A stretch of 64,000 nt of DNA from an uncultured Alphaproteobacteria bacterium (GCA_902629125.1 CACOPQ010000008.1:1-64000); one strand, 5' to 3'. Shown: positions 17,227 through 26,634, numbered from the stretch's first letter. Notes: generated from the sequence alone by a model not told the origin. Translations and numbers: made by a program.

Positions 17227-18627
17227 TTAGGTTGGGACTTCAAAGGAGGTGTTTGCATTTTTGAAGATTGTAACGAGGTCATGTAAGGAGGAAATTTCTT
17301 TAATATTCATTTCGATTTTCTCAAATGATTTCAAATTTATTGATTTAACGGGGGAGATAATTGCGCTAGTAAAGCCAAGCTTAAATCCTTCTTTTAGACG
17401 TACATCTGAATAGTTTACTGTTCGTATTTCTGCAGACAAGCCAATCTCTCCAAAAATTATACTTTCTTGTGGCGCAGGAGAATTAAAAAGAGATGAAAGG
17501 AGCGCTGCGGCAACAGCAAGATCCGCAGCTGGTTCGCTGATTTTAAGCCCACCGACCACATTCAAAAAAATATCCTTGTTAGATAGTGATATACTACACC
17601 GTGCCTCCAACACAGCCAAGATCATTGCTAATCTGTTACCATCTAAGCCAATTACGGATCTTCGCGGAGTACCAAATGGTGAGGGGGCTATCAAAGCTTG
17701 TATTTCCGCTAGCATGGGCCGACTTCCTTCTATGCCCGCAAATATGCAACTTCCAATTGCATCATGCGATCGCCCAGCTAAGAGTAGTTTTGAAGGGTTT
17801 GTAACTTCCGATAAACCGGTTTGAGTCATTTGAAAAACACCAATTTCGCTCGTTGGACCAAATCGATTTTTAACCGACCTAAGTATTCTAAATTGATTGG
17901 TCCTCTCACCTTCGAAATACAACACTGTATCTACCATATGTTCAAGTACTCTTGGCCCCGCTACAGTTCCTTCTTTTGTGACATGGCCAACAAGTATAAG
18001 AATGGTATTCGAAACTTTTGCAAATCTGATTAATTCATGTGCTGAAGATCTTACTTGTGACACAGTACCGGGAGCTGCATCTGACAGATCATTATAAACA
18101 GTTTGAATAGAGTCAACAATTAATAGGCTGGGTGTTTTTTGATTTTCTAGGATTTGAATGATCTCGGAAACGTTTGTGACTGCAAGTAAAAACACCTCAG
18201 AATTTTCTATGTGAAGCCGTTGCGCCCTCAGCCTTATTTGATCTAATGCTTCTTCGCCGGTTACATAGAAAGATTTCAATTTTGTGGTTAATTTAGACGC
18301 AACTTGCAGAAGCAGCGTGGACTTTCCTATTCCTGGGTCACCACCCAGCAAAATCACTGATCCACTCACTAATCCACCTCCTAAAACTCTGTCGAGTTCC
18401 TGCATAGCTGTAGCGGCACGTTTAGTAGTTTCGATGGGAGTTGATAGAGCCTCCGGAGTTTGGGCGATTGTTCGTAGAGATGAACTTTTGTTTGCTTGGC
18501 GAGACTTAGGGCTGCGTATCTCTTCAATAATTGTGTTCCAAGAACCACAGGAATCACAACGACCACTCCAGCGAGGATGTTGTGCCCCACACTCTTGACA
18601 GATGTAGCGTCTTATCACCTTATTCAT
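17227..18627 (-). CDS. radA: DNA repair protein RadA (Sms)
   Basis: 466 residues from the ATG. An N-terminal zinc finger uses Cys10, Cys13, Cys24 and Cys27; a RecA-like ATPase follows with Walker A GGDPGIGKST, the RadA-specific KNRFGPTSEIGVF motif, and a Lon-protease-like C-terminal domain. RadA promotes branch migration in recombination. An in-frame TTG five codons upstream (18642) lengthens the frame without a better ribosome binding site. It sits between the MlaF-like gene and cvpA. Confidence 0.95.
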   Translation of the reverse strand: MNKVIRRYICQECGAQHPRWSGRCDSCGSWNTIIEEIRSPKSRQANKSSSLRTIAQTPEALSTPIETTKRAATAMQELDRVLGGGLVSGSVILLGGDPGIGKSTLLLQVASKLTTKLKSFYVTGEEALDQIRLRAQRLHIENSEVFLLAVTNVSEIIQILENQKTPSLLIVDSIQTVYNDLSDAAPGTVSQVRSSAHELIRFAKVSNTILILVGHVTKEGTVAGPRVLEHMVDTVLYFEGERTNQFRILRSVKNRFGPTSEIGVFQMTQTGLSEVTNPSKLLLAGRSHDAIGSCIFAGIEGSRPMLAEIQALIAPSPFGTPRRSVIGLDGNRLAMILAVLEARCSISLSNKDIFLNVVGGLKISEPAADLAVAAALLSSLFNSPAPQESIIFGEIGLSAEIRTVNYSDVRLKEGFKLGFTSAIISPVKSINLKSFEKIEMNIKEISSLHDLVTIFKNANTSFEVPT

Positions 18628-18673
18628 CTCTAGAAATACCAAATATTCGATAATATTAATATGCTAATTGAAG

Positions 18674-19423
18674 TTATGTTGAGGTTAAAAAGGGTTTGAT
18701 AAAGCGTCTGACCTCGGCATGGTTTGATTTTTTCAATTCACTTGGTTCACCCGACCAAATTAATTTACCTTCGTGTAGCATAGCGATTGAATCAGCTATG
18801 TGCAGCGCGCTATTCATATCATGAGTGATTGTTATTGCGGTTATATTCTCATTTTTCACACTATCTCGTATTAGGTAGTCCAATTTATGACTTGCTCTTA
18901 TATCAAGACCGGTAGATGGCTCGTCAAATATAATAATTTTTGGCTTAACCGCCAGGGCTCTCGCTATCGCGACAATTTTGCGCAAGCTTGACGATAATTC
19001 TTTTGGGTGCATAGGCCAAAATTTTGGATGAATATCCAACTTTATCATACTTTCTCTAGCTATTTCATTGGCGTCTTTCTCATTTTGTTTGTTTAAGAAC
19101 CGAGGGCCGAATGATATGTTCTCGATAACAGTGAGTGAGTCAAATAGAGCAGAATTTTGGAAAACATAACTGATTGAGTTGGCCGCTACAGGTGTACCAT
19201 CTGAAGAGTTTGTATCCAGTTGATGACCATCTAAAAATATATCGCCGTTGTCTGGTTTTAATAAACCTACAAGGCATTTGGTTAAAACAGATTTACCTGA
19301 TCCGGAGGCTCCAATCACAACCAATGATTCCCCCTGATGAACTTTAAAGTTTATTTGGTCGAGAATAACAGTCTCATTGAAAGATTTTTTTAATTCTTTG
19401 ACCTCAATCCTTGGATGTTTCAT
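18674..19423 (-). CDS. MlaF-like ABC transporter ATPase with a degenerate signature motif
   Basis: 249 residues. Walker A GASGSGKS (38-45), Q-loop FQNS, Walker B IIIFDEP (163-169) and H-loop ITHDMNS are intact. The signature motif reads LSSSL at 143-147 where nearly all family members have LSGGM or LSGGQ; I checked the codons (TTA TCG TCA AGC TTG) and they are clear. MlaF drives phospholipid movement between inner and outer membranes together with the permease MlaE, which is encoded 11 bases upstream on this strand. No MCE-domain protein (MlaD) gene is adjacent. Confidence 0.85.
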   Translation of the reverse strand: MKHPRIEVKELKKSFNETVILDQINFKVHQGESLVVIGASGSGKSVLTKCLVGLLKPDNGDIFLDGHQLDTNSSDGTPVAANSISYVFQNSALFDSLTVIENISFGPRFLNKQNEKDANEIARESMIKLDIHPKFWPMHPKELSSSLRKIVAIARALAVKPKIIIFDEPSTGLDIRASHKLDYLIRDSVKNENITAITITHDMNSALHIADSIAMLHEGKLIWSGEPSELKKSNHAEVRRFIKPFLTST

Positions 19424-19434
19424 TGGAATACAAG

Positions 19435-20208
19435 CTATGAAGAAAAAAATAATTCGGTAACAAGATAGTTAAAAATTAATATTAATATACATCCGGAAAC
19501 AACAGCGTTTGTAGTCGCTAAACCCACTCCTTTAGCTCCTCGATTACAGTTATATCCGTGAAAACATCCCATCATGCCTAGTAGCAGACCAAAGATAGAA
19601 GCCTTGATAAGACCCGACGCAATATCCATAGGTTCCAGATATGATACTGTTTGGTATAGGTAAGTAGATGGATTGAAATTTAGCTTATAGACACCCACTA
19701 AAAAACCGCCAAAAATTCCAATTATATCGCCAATTAGAACTAAAATCGGAAGGCATATGATACATGCTATTATGCGGGGTGCAATTAAATAATCAAACGG
19801 ATTTGTTCCGAGAATTTTTAGCGCATCAATCTGATCTGATACCTTCATACTTCCTAGCTCTGCAGCAATTGAAGAGCCAACTCTTCCTGTCACCATTAAT
19901 CCTGCGAGGACAGGGCCTAGCTCTCGTGTGATCGATAATGCGACGACAGTCGCAACTGCGGATTCTGAGGAAAATCTTGTAAAACCGTTGTAGCTTTGTA
20001 AAGCTAGTACCATTCCAGAAAATAGAGTTGTTAGCCCTACTACAGGAAGCGAATAGTAACCAATATCCATTACTTGTTTTAAGATTAGTTGATAAAAATA
20101 TGGAGGTTTAAAACAATGCGCGATTGCTTTTGCAAAAAAAATTACAAGCCTTCCCAGTGTTGTTAACGTTTCTAGAACGTATTGCCCAATATGCTTTATT
20201 AAGACCAT
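19435..20208 (-). CDS. MlaE family ABC permease
   Basis: 257 residues with about five to six membrane helices. The family core ITRELGPVLAGLMVTGRVGS followed by AAELGSMKVSDQIDALKILG is fully conserved, including the coupling-helix region. MlaE-type permeases form the inner-membrane channel of retrograde phospholipid transport systems. It follows alr by 32 bases and precedes the MlaF-like ATPase; the pair is inserted between alr and radA. The substrate-binding MCE subunit must be elsewhere if the system is complete. Confidence 0.9.
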   Translation of the reverse strand: MVLIKHIGQYVLETLTTLGRLVIFFAKAIAHCFKPPYFYQLILKQVMDIGYYSLPVVGLTTLFSGMVLALQSYNGFTRFSSESAVATVVALSITRELGPVLAGLMVTGRVGSSIAAELGSMKVSDQIDALKILGTNPFDYLIAPRIIACIICLPILVLIGDIIGIFGGFLVGVYKLNFNPSTYLYQTVSYLEPMDIASGLIKASIFGLLLGMMGCFHGYNCNRGAKGVGLATTNAVVSGCILILIFNYLVTELFFSS

Positions 20209-20240
20209 TTTAGTAGAAAACCTCTAATGATAGTGGTTAT

Positions 20241-21368
20241 TTATAGTCCATCTTTTATTTGGTTATAGTATCTGTAGTGACGACGTCCTAACCCAGTTAT
20301 CATTTCATAAGGTACTGTTTGAGCTAAAGATGCTGCCTGGTCAATGGTAAAGTTTTTTCCAAGTAACTCGACAAAGTTCCCTTCCTCTAATTTATTGTCA
20401 GGTAAACTAGAAATATCTACTGTTATAGAATCCATTGAAATCCGTCCAACTACAGGTAATGGAGAATCATGGTGGAAAACGGTTGATAATCCACTTAGTG
20501 AGCGTTGATAACCATCAGCATATCCAACACCGATGGTGGCAATGCGAGACCTTTTAGTGAGTTTATAAGTTCCTCCGTAACCGACCAATTGACCTTTATC
20601 GACTTCTCGAAGTTGGAGAACTCGCCCATATAATGAAATACAGTTTGTCAAATTATTTTGAAGGTGACCGGGAACACTCCCGTATAGAGCAAGACCAGGG
20701 CGTACAAGATCGAAATGAAATTTCTTTCCTAAATAAATTCCGCCGGAGTTAGCCAAGCTGGCCGTTACTTTAGGTAAACGTCCTATCAAAGAACGAAATT
20801 CCAGTAATTGACGATTGTTCATTACGTTTTCGGGTTCATCACTACACGCCAAGTGAGATAACAGCATATAAATATTTGCCTTAATTAAAATTTGAGGATT
20901 TTTCATTAATCGCGCGATATCTTTATTATCTAGTCCGAAGCGGTTCATTCCAGTATCCAGATGTAATGCAGCTTTTTGTCGATCTTCTGAGGTTGAGTTA
21001 TAGTCAACCCATGTTTCCAATTGACAAAAATTATTTAGAACCGGAGTTATGTTGTAGTGTTTAAAAATACGCCCGGCACCAGCTAAGAAGCCGTTTAGAA
21101 CTAATATCGATTTTCTATTGCTATTTAATATTTTTCTAAGCTCTACTGCCTCATCTAACGTAGCAACAAAAAAAGTTGAGCAACCAGCTTTATCGAGGGC
21201 AGGGGCAATTTTCTTAATCCCTAAACCATAAGCGTTTGCCTTTAACGTGGCGGCACAATGAGCATTACTGAGTTTTGATCTTAAAGTTTGATAGTTGGAA
21301 ACAATGGCGTCAACATCAATAACGAGAAACGAATTTGCTTTTTTGTTGATGTTAAAATTATACAGCAT
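20241..21368 (-). CDS. alr: Alanine racemase
   Basis: 375 residues, a fold-III PLP enzyme. The PLP lysine is Lys43 in TLKANAYGLG, and the C-terminal catalytic tyrosine region reads ATIGVGYADGYQRSLSG, followed by VVGRISMDSITVDIS. It supplies D-alanine for peptidoglycan. Its ATG overlaps the dnaB stop codon in a TAATG arrangement, so translation is coupled. The reading frame begins with a short extra segment before LVIDVDAIVSNY. Confidence 0.94.
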   Translation of the reverse strand: MLYNFNINKKANSFLVIDVDAIVSNYQTLRSKLSNAHCAATLKANAYGLGIKKIAPALDKAGCSTFFVATLDEAVELRKILNSNRKSILVLNGFLAGAGRIFKHYNITPVLNNFCQLETWVDYNSTSEDRQKAALHLDTGMNRFGLDNKDIARLMKNPQILIKANIYMLLSHLACSDEPENVMNNRQLLEFRSLIGRLPKVTASLANSGGIYLGKKFHFDLVRPGLALYGSVPGHLQNNLTNCISLYGRVLQLREVDKGQLVGYGGTYKLTKRSRIATIGVGYADGYQRSLSGLSTVFHHDSPLPVVGRISMDSITVDISSLPDNKLEEGNFVELLGKNFTIDQAASLAQTVPYEMITGLGRRHYRYYNQIKDGL

Positions 21369-22861
21369 TACTTATTTCGTTCTGGAAGCCTGTCATCCTC
21401 TATGAAATCTGAGAAACGAGTTGTCGGACCATTAAAGTGTAATGTGACTGTTCCAGTAGGCCCATGGCGTTGTTTTCCGATAATGATTTCGGCTTTCCCG
21501 TGAGCTCGACTTCGTAGATCTATCCATTTGTCATGCCGCTCATGGTATCTTTCATCTCCTTCATCGGGCCTTTGCACTGGCTCGGCTTTGTCTAAATAGT
21601 ATTCCTCTCTAAAGACGAACATTACGACGTCTGAGTCTTGTTCAATAGATCCAGATTCTCGCAAATCTGCTAAAACGGGTCTCTTGTCTTCCCTTTGTTC
21701 TACCGCTCTTGATAGTTGAGAGAGCGCTAGAATAGGAACATTTAATTCCTTCGCGATCGCCTTAAGGCCTTGTGTTATGACTGATACTTCCTGTACACGA
21801 TTATCTGTCTTTTGGCCTGGTGAGGGCCGCATAAGTTGCAAATAGTCGACTATAATAAGAGATAAATCGTGCTGTCGTAATAACCTTCGAGCTCGGGTGC
21901 GAAGGGTTGATACGGGAATAGCCGGTGTGTCGTCTATAAAAAGTAGAGCAGACTCTAGCTCCTGACTAGATTTCACAATTTTTTGAAAATCATTACCAGA
22001 TAGTTCACCGCGTCTGATTTTCTCGGAGGAGATCTCCGTGTTCTCAGATAATATTCTGGTTGCAAGTTGTTCCGCAGACATCTCTAAAGAAAAAAAGGCT
22101 ACTACTGGTCTGCTACCATCTGGTTGATTAGCCGTTGCCACGTGATATGCAATGTTTGTCGCTAAAGCGGTTTTCCCCATTGCTGGCCGGCCAGCCAGTA
22201 CCAAAAGATCTGATGGATGTAAACCTCCTAATTGTCTATCTAAGTCCTTGAACCCTGTAGCTAGACCAGCTAGACCGCCGTCTCTTTTATAAGCAGCTTC
22301 AGCCATTTTTACAGACTCTAATAGCGCCTCTGAAAAATTTCTAAGTCCTCCTTCTGCAGTATCATTTTCGGCAAGAGAAAAAAGTTGCGATTCAGCTAAT
22401 TCAATCTGATTTAAGGCTGTTTGATCAAGGTCATAGCTGTAAGCGCTATTAACTACCTCTTCCCCTATTTCAATTAATTCGCGTCTCAAAAAACTATCTT
22501 TTATCGATTTTCCATAATCCTCAGCGTTAACTACGGTTACAACCGACGCAGCAAGTTGAACAAGGTAATTAGCACCTCCCGCCTCTACGAGTGCCTCCTC
22601 ATTATCAAATATCGGTTTCAGGGTAACGGGATTAGCAATTTGGCCGCGCTCTATTAATTTTCCGCAGGCCTCAAATATTCTTCCGTGAATTGGGTCTGAA
22701 AAATGCTCCGATTGTAAAAAGTCACTAACTTTTTCAAAAGCTCTATTGTTTATCAATATTGCCCCAAGGAGTCCCTGTTCTGCCTCTACGTTGTGCGGTT
22801 GCTCTCGCACTTCTGCTTGGGCGACTGGCGTCGTAAAGGTTGTTATATCTACATTTGACAT
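21368..22861 (-). CDS. dnaB: Replicative DNA helicase DnaB
   Basis: 497 residues. The N-terminal domain (PHNVEAEQGLLGAILINN) and the RecA-like C-terminal domain are complete, with Walker A LAGRPAMGKTAL, Walker B SLIIVDYLQLM and the arginine-finger region KQRHGPTGTV. There is no intein. It unwinds DNA at the replication fork. It lies after rplI, as in most alphaproteobacteria, with a 143-base gap, and overlaps alr by one base. Confidence 0.97.
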   Translation of the reverse strand: MSNVDITTFTTPVAQAEVREQPHNVEAEQGLLGAILINNRAFEKVSDFLQSEHFSDPIHGRIFEACGKLIERGQIANPVTLKPIFDNEEALVEAGGANYLVQLAASVVTVVNAEDYGKSIKDSFLRRELIEIGEEVVNSAYSYDLDQTALNQIELAESQLFSLAENDTAEGGLRNFSEALLESVKMAEAAYKRDGGLAGLATGFKDLDRQLGGLHPSDLLVLAGRPAMGKTALATNIAYHVATANQPDGSRPVVAFFSLEMSAEQLATRILSENTEISSEKIRRGELSGNDFQKIVKSSQELESALLFIDDTPAIPVSTLRTRARRLLRQHDLSLIIVDYLQLMRPSPGQKTDNRVQEVSVITQGLKAIAKELNVPILALSQLSRAVEQREDKRPVLADLRESGSIEQDSDVVMFVFREEYYLDKAEPVQRPDEGDERYHERHDKWIDLRSRAHGKAEIIIGKQRHGPTGTVTLHFNGPTTRFSDFIEDDRLPERNK

Positions 22862-23004
22862 AATGAAAGTTTATCAGAAAATTTACGCTGCATCATTCAA
22901 AAACGATCAACAAGTAGTTCACATGCACAGAGAAACAGGGCGAAAAAAACCTGTGGAAAACGTTAAAAATGGGGACAATCTTACTGTTTCAAAAAAGAGA
23001 GAAT

Positions 23005-23610
23005 TTATTCCTCTTTTACCTCGTCCTCACTGGCCACTAAGTTAGCCTCAACTGAACCATCTGTATTATCAGGGGAAGTGGTGCTAGCGTTTTCTGTTTG
23101 CTGGTCCTCTTCAACAGGAACAGCACTCACGGCATACCCTTGAGATAATTGTTGTTCTGCTTCTTCTTTATTGCGAGCAATGTTTGCAGTAATTTCGACT
23201 GAAACTTCAGGGTGTAATGATATGCGAATTGGCTCAAGACCCAAAACTTTCAGAGCTCTGTTTAAGATGACTTGATTTTTGTTGACCGATATACCCGCTT
23301 TAGTGACACTCTCGGCTATATCTCTGCTGGTTACGGATCCATAGAGCTGGCCGGTTTCACCTGCCGCGCGTATAATAGTAATGTTCATGTTTTCCAGTTT
23401 ACTCGCTATATTTTCAGCTTCACTTTTTCTAGTTAAGTTATCTGCTTCTAGTTGAGCTCGTTGGGACTCAAAGCGGGTTAAATTTTGTTTTGTTTTGCGA
23501 AGAGCCTTATTTTGCGGTAGCAAATAATTCCGTGCGAAGCCAGTTTTTACATTTACGACATCGCCCATTTGGCCAAGCTTTTCAATTCTTTCTAACAATA
23601 TTACTTCCAC
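23005..23610 (-). CDS. rplI: 50S ribosomal protein L9 with acidic C-terminal extension
   Basis: 201 residues from the GTG at 23610, which gives the canonical start MEVILLERIEKLGQMG. The longest frame begins at a TTG (23625), but that TTG-GAG-GAA contains the GGAGGAA ribosome binding site for this GTG, so it cannot be the real start. The two-domain L9 core ends near 150; a Gln/Glu/Ser/Thr-rich tail of about 50 residues follows, as is seen in other alphaproteobacterial L9 proteins. Confidence 0.95.
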   Translation of the reverse strand: MEVILLERIEKLGQMGDVVNVKTGFARNYLLPQNKALRKTKQNLTRFESQRAQLEADNLTRKSEAENIASKLENMNITIIRAAGETGQLYGSVTSRDIAESVTKAGISVNKNQVILNRALKVLGLEPIRISLHPEVSVEITANIARNKEEAEQQLSQGYAVSAVPVEEDQQTENASTTSPDNTDGSVEANLVASEDEVKEE

Positions 23611-23671
23611 GATGTGTTCCTCCAAAAAAAAGTATTTTCCAAATAACGATTCAAATTATGTTTTCGGTGAA

Positions 23672-24625
23672 TTACTGAAGGTTATCTGCCTGAACCTTGT
23701 TTCTTAATTTCAAAAAATGATCTGCAATACCTACTAAAACTACTAAAATAGCTGCCCATCTGCTAAACGTAATAATAAGATAAAGAAAGAACAAAATGCT
23801 TCCATTATACTTGGTTTTGTCAGCAAGCATATGTACAACGCCGAGTCCAGCTAATATAACGGGGAAAGCTAGAATTGGTGTGAGGTTTGTGACTAGATAT
23901 CCCAGTTCGCCGTTTAAAAAAATAGCTAGTGTAATGCTCGAGAGTAATGTAACGACAAAAAGCCTAGGAATTTGCACCTCTCTTATTGCGAACGATGGTC
24001 TTTGATTCTGTTTTAATTTTCTAAGGATCGATTGTGCTATTAGACCGTTCAATACTATTAAGGACATCCAAAAAATCGCAATAAGGGCTGGAGCTGTATC
24101 GGAAAAAGATTTCTTAACGTTGTTCAGTTGCAGAGAAATCGACGGGTTTATATTTTGCCCCTGACCTTTTAAGGCGGTAATGTAAAGGTCGAATATTTCG
24201 TTTGTTTTTTCAATTAATACAAAACCTAAACCTTGCCCATAAAGCCAAAAATATGCAGTTAATAAAACGAAAAGAAATGTCGGAGGTACTATTATAAAGA
24301 GGCAAAGATTACTGATAGAATACCACCCATCGAGTGAAGGGCCCGCCCTTGATGTTGCCTTTTCGCAAAAAAACGTCGTTGGACCAGCGATAGCTAACAA
24401 GTACATAATCGACATTTGCGGCGTCGTAATGAAATAAAGTGACACCGCCGCAACCGCACCGACTAACCCGCACCATGGGCTATCTTTTTTTAAACCCAAA
24501 ATGAAAAGTGGTAGGGGAGCTAAATACAAAAAGAGAAACGCAAAGAGGGAACCACCATTCATGGCACCAAAAAAAAATATGGTGGTCAGTAAGACTGTTC
24601 CTTCAATAATTCCTGGCTTCTTCAT
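23672..24625 (-). CDS. DUF2232 family integral membrane protein
   Basis: 317 residues with about eight hydrophobic helices and little else. DUF2232 proteins are routinely found between rpsR and rplI in alphaproteobacteria, which is the position here. The function is unknown. The start ATG is 42 bases after the rpsR stop. Confidence 0.85.
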   Translation of the reverse strand: MKKPGIIEGTVLLTTIFFFGAMNGGSLFAFLFLYLAPLPLFILGLKKDSPWCGLVGAVAAVSLYFITTPQMSIMYLLAIAGPTTFFCEKATSRAGPSLDGWYSISNLCLFIIVPPTFLFVLLTAYFWLYGQGLGFVLIEKTNEIFDLYITALKGQGQNINPSISLQLNNVKKSFSDTAPALIAIFWMSLIVLNGLIAQSILRKLKQNQRPSFAIREVQIPRLFVVTLLSSITLAIFLNGELGYLVTNLTPILAFPVILAGLGVVHMLADKTKYNGSILFFLYLIITFSRWAAILVVLVGIADHFLKLRNKVQADNLQ

Positions 24626-24666
24626 TTTAAAACAAACCGATTAGTAGTACGCAGAATGCTGATTAG

Positions 24667-24921
24667 TTAGGTCAACAGATAGGGCAGTAGTGCTAGAAAC
24701 CGTGCGCGTTTAATTGCTTGAGAAAGCTCGCGTTGTTTTTTTGCAGACACCGCAGTAATTCTACTTGGTACAATTTTTCCCCGTTCCGAAATAAATCTTT
24801 GCAGTAGCTTGACGTCTTTGTAGTCAATGATAGGTGCGTTTTTACCGGCGAATGGGCATGATTTTTTCCGTTTGGTAAGGGGACGCCTTACTGCTGGGCG
24901 GGAAATAGAAAGAGTCGTCAT
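24667..24921 (-). CDS. rpsR: 30S ribosomal protein S18
   Basis: 84 residues from the ATG at 24921, whose context has GGAA eight bases upstream. The S18 core is plain: [35 protein letters not shown] and [21 protein letters not shown]. An in-frame extension back to 25038 overlaps rpsF and is not part of the protein. It binds S6 in the 30S platform. Confidence 0.97.
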   Translation of the reverse strand: MTTLSISRPAVRRPLTKRKKSCPFAGKNAPIIDYKDVKLLQRFISERGKIVPSRITAVSAKKQRELSQAIKRARFLALLPYLLT

Positions 24922-24949
24922 AATAATCGTTCCAAAATGAGTTTTGTAT

Positions 24950-25387
24950 TTACTTAATAGCGGTATTCTCGGTTGACACTTCCCCATCAGTTTGGGGATT
25001 GCCGCCGTATGAATCTTTAACAGACGCGTTATCTTCATACCGATCTGTGCGCCTTGGCCGATCTGGTCGAGCAGTCATCATCACTGAGGGGCCTTGTGGA
25101 AGCTTATCAATTTTCACTGTCAGATACCTTAGTATGTCTTCATTTAAGCGCATGTTTCTCTCTAACTCCTGTATTGTGCTAGAGGGCGCTTCGATATGAA
25201 ACATCGTATAGTGGCCCTTGCGATTCTTTCGAATTTTGTATGCAAGGTTTCTTAAGCCCCAGTATTCTTGGTTTTTGATCTCTCCGTTGTTAGACGAGAC
25301 TATTTTTGTGAGATCTGTAGAGAGCTGCTCTGTCTGAGCCGCAGTGAGTTCTTGTCGTGCGATGTATACGCACTCGTAGGTAGCCAT
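24950..25387 (-). CDS. rpsF: 30S ribosomal protein S6
   Basis: 145 residues. The S6 ferredoxin-like core is recognised by [38 protein letters not shown] and [12 protein letters not shown]; a polar C-terminal tail of about 45 residues extends beyond it. AAGGAG precedes the ATG. It heads the operon with rpsR, the DUF2232 gene and rplI. The long leader upstream could hold the S6:S18 autoregulatory RNA known in bacteria, but I could not identify its conserved bulge with certainty. Confidence 0.97.
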   Translation of the reverse strand: MATYECVYIARQELTAAQTEQLSTDLTKIVSSNNGEIKNQEYWGLRNLAYKIRKNRKGHYTMFHIEAPSSTIQELERNMRLNEDILRYLTVKIDKLPQGPSVMMTARPDRPRRTDRYEDNASVKDSYGGNPQTDGEVSTENTAIK

Positions 25388-25507
25388 TTTTTTCTCCTTA
25401 TGGATATATGGACACTAACAAGAGGCCCTTAGCCGTTTCTCAACAGCAAGGAGTGACCTATCACGAAAAATGCAACTAGTTGCTACGTATCCGGTCGATG
25501 ACAGCGA

Positions 25508-25535
25508 AATATACAGATTTTATTGTATTGTGCAA
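25508..25535 (-). promoter_or_regulatory. Promoter of the rpsF ribosomal-protein operon
   Basis: On the minus strand TTGCAC (complement of 25530-25535) and TATATT (complement of 25508-25513) are separated by 16 bases. Transcription would begin near 25501 and give a leader of about 110 bases before rpsF, long for an ordinary untranslated region and consistent with leader-mediated control. Confidence 0.5.
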
Positions 25536-25591
25536 GAACCCTATTTCCTTACGATGCAAGCCAAGCTTAATATTAACAATTTTAGATTGTG

Positions 25592-25609
25592 TGAAATGGC
25601 AACATTTCA
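25592..25609. promoter_or_regulatory. 7-bp inverted repeat upstream of fabD, candidate operator
   Basis: TGAAATG-GCAA-CATTTCA is a perfect seven-base inverted repeat with a four-base centre, 51 bases before the fabD start and on the side away from rpsF. Its position suits a repressor site at the fabD promoter or an RNA hairpin in the leader. There is no following T tract, so it is not a terminator. Confidence 0.4.
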
Positions 25610-25659
25610 TGTAGTCTTTAGAAACTCCAAATACATTCTAAATTAAAAATGGAAAAAAA

Positions 25660-26622
25660 ATGATCTTGAATAAACCGTATTCTGCAATAGTTTTTCCTGG
25701 CCAAGGTTCGCAATACGTAGGTATGGGCATTGCGTTAGCTGACAAATATGATGCAGCAAAAAAGGTTTTTGATGAAGTTGACGAAGCGCTTGGGCAACAT
25801 CTGTTTAAAATCATGAAAGAAGGTCCCGAGTCTGAATTGAGATTAACAAGTAACGCTCAGCCCGCTTTAATGGCTGTGAGTCTAGCTGTAGTGCGCGTTA
25901 TTGAAAAAATAAGTAACCGTAGTATAGACCAAATGGTTAGTTTTTTGGCGGGGCATTCTTTGGGTGAATATTCAGCTTTAACGGCGGCAGGTTCTTTTAA
26001 TCTCTCTGATGCCGCTAAATTACTTAAACTAAGAGGGGAGTCTATGCAAAATGCTGTGCCGGTTGGCACGGGTGGTATGGCTGCGCTTTTGGGAGCAGAA
26101 CTAGAAGCGGCAAAACAGATAGCAGCTGTAGCATCTAAAAAAGGGGTATGTGATGTTGCAAATGATAATGCGCCGGGTCAAATAGTTTTAAGTGGTGACC
26201 TTAAAACAGTGGAGCAATCAATAGAGATAGCAAAGGCAAAGGGAATACGGCGTGCAGTATTATTGCCGGTGAGCGCGCCTTTTCACTGTAGTTTGATGAA
26301 ACCGGCCGCAGAGAAAATGCTTGAAGCCCTCAAGAATATAAAAATTCTTCCTCCCAAAGTGCCGGTCGTCACAAATGTTTCTGCGACTAAAACCTCGGGT
26401 GATCCAGACGATATTCGCGGATCTTTAGTGCAGCAGGTTACGAGTATGGTAAGGTGGAGGGAGTCGATCGAGTGGATGATCAAAAATGGCATTACGTCCT
26501 TTGTCGAGCTGGGAGCTGGTAAGGTTCTGACTGGCTTGAATAAAAGAATAGATAAAGATGTGCAATCTATTTCTGTTGAAAGTCCGGATGCCATTGAGGA
26601 ATTTTTAAAAGAATTAAGATGA
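25660..26622 (+). CDS. fabD: Malonyl-CoA:ACP transacylase
   Basis: 320 residues. PGQGSQYVGMG (13-23) and the nucleophile loop GHSLGEYSAL with Ser100 are diagnostic; the catalytic His lies in VSAPFHCSLM. It loads malonyl groups onto ACP for type II fatty-acid synthesis. It opens the fabD-fabG-acpP-fabF cluster and is divergent from rpsF. An out-of-frame ATG overlaps the GGAAA ribosome binding site just before the true start. Confidence 0.96.
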   Translation: MILNKPYSAIVFPGQGSQYVGMGIALADKYDAAKKVFDEVDEALGQHLFKIMKEGPESELRLTSNAQPALMAVSLAVVRVIEKISNRSIDQMVSFLAGHSLGEYSALTAAGSFNLSDAAKLLKLRGESMQNAVPVGTGGMAALLGAELEAAKQIAAVASKKGVCDVANDNAPGQIVLSGDLKTVEQSIEIAKAKGIRRAVLLPVSAPFHCSLMKPAAEKMLEALKNIKILPPKVPVVTNVSATKTSGDPDDIRGSLVQQVTSMVRWRESIEWMIKNGITSFVELGAGKVLTGLNKRIDKDVQSISVESPDAIEEFLKELR

Positions 26623-26634
26623 TTGGGTTAAAAG

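Noticed and set aside
24922-25038. N-terminal extension of the rpsR frame
   Set aside because: It would overlap rpsF, and S18 orthologues begin at the ATG at 24921, which has its own GGAA site.
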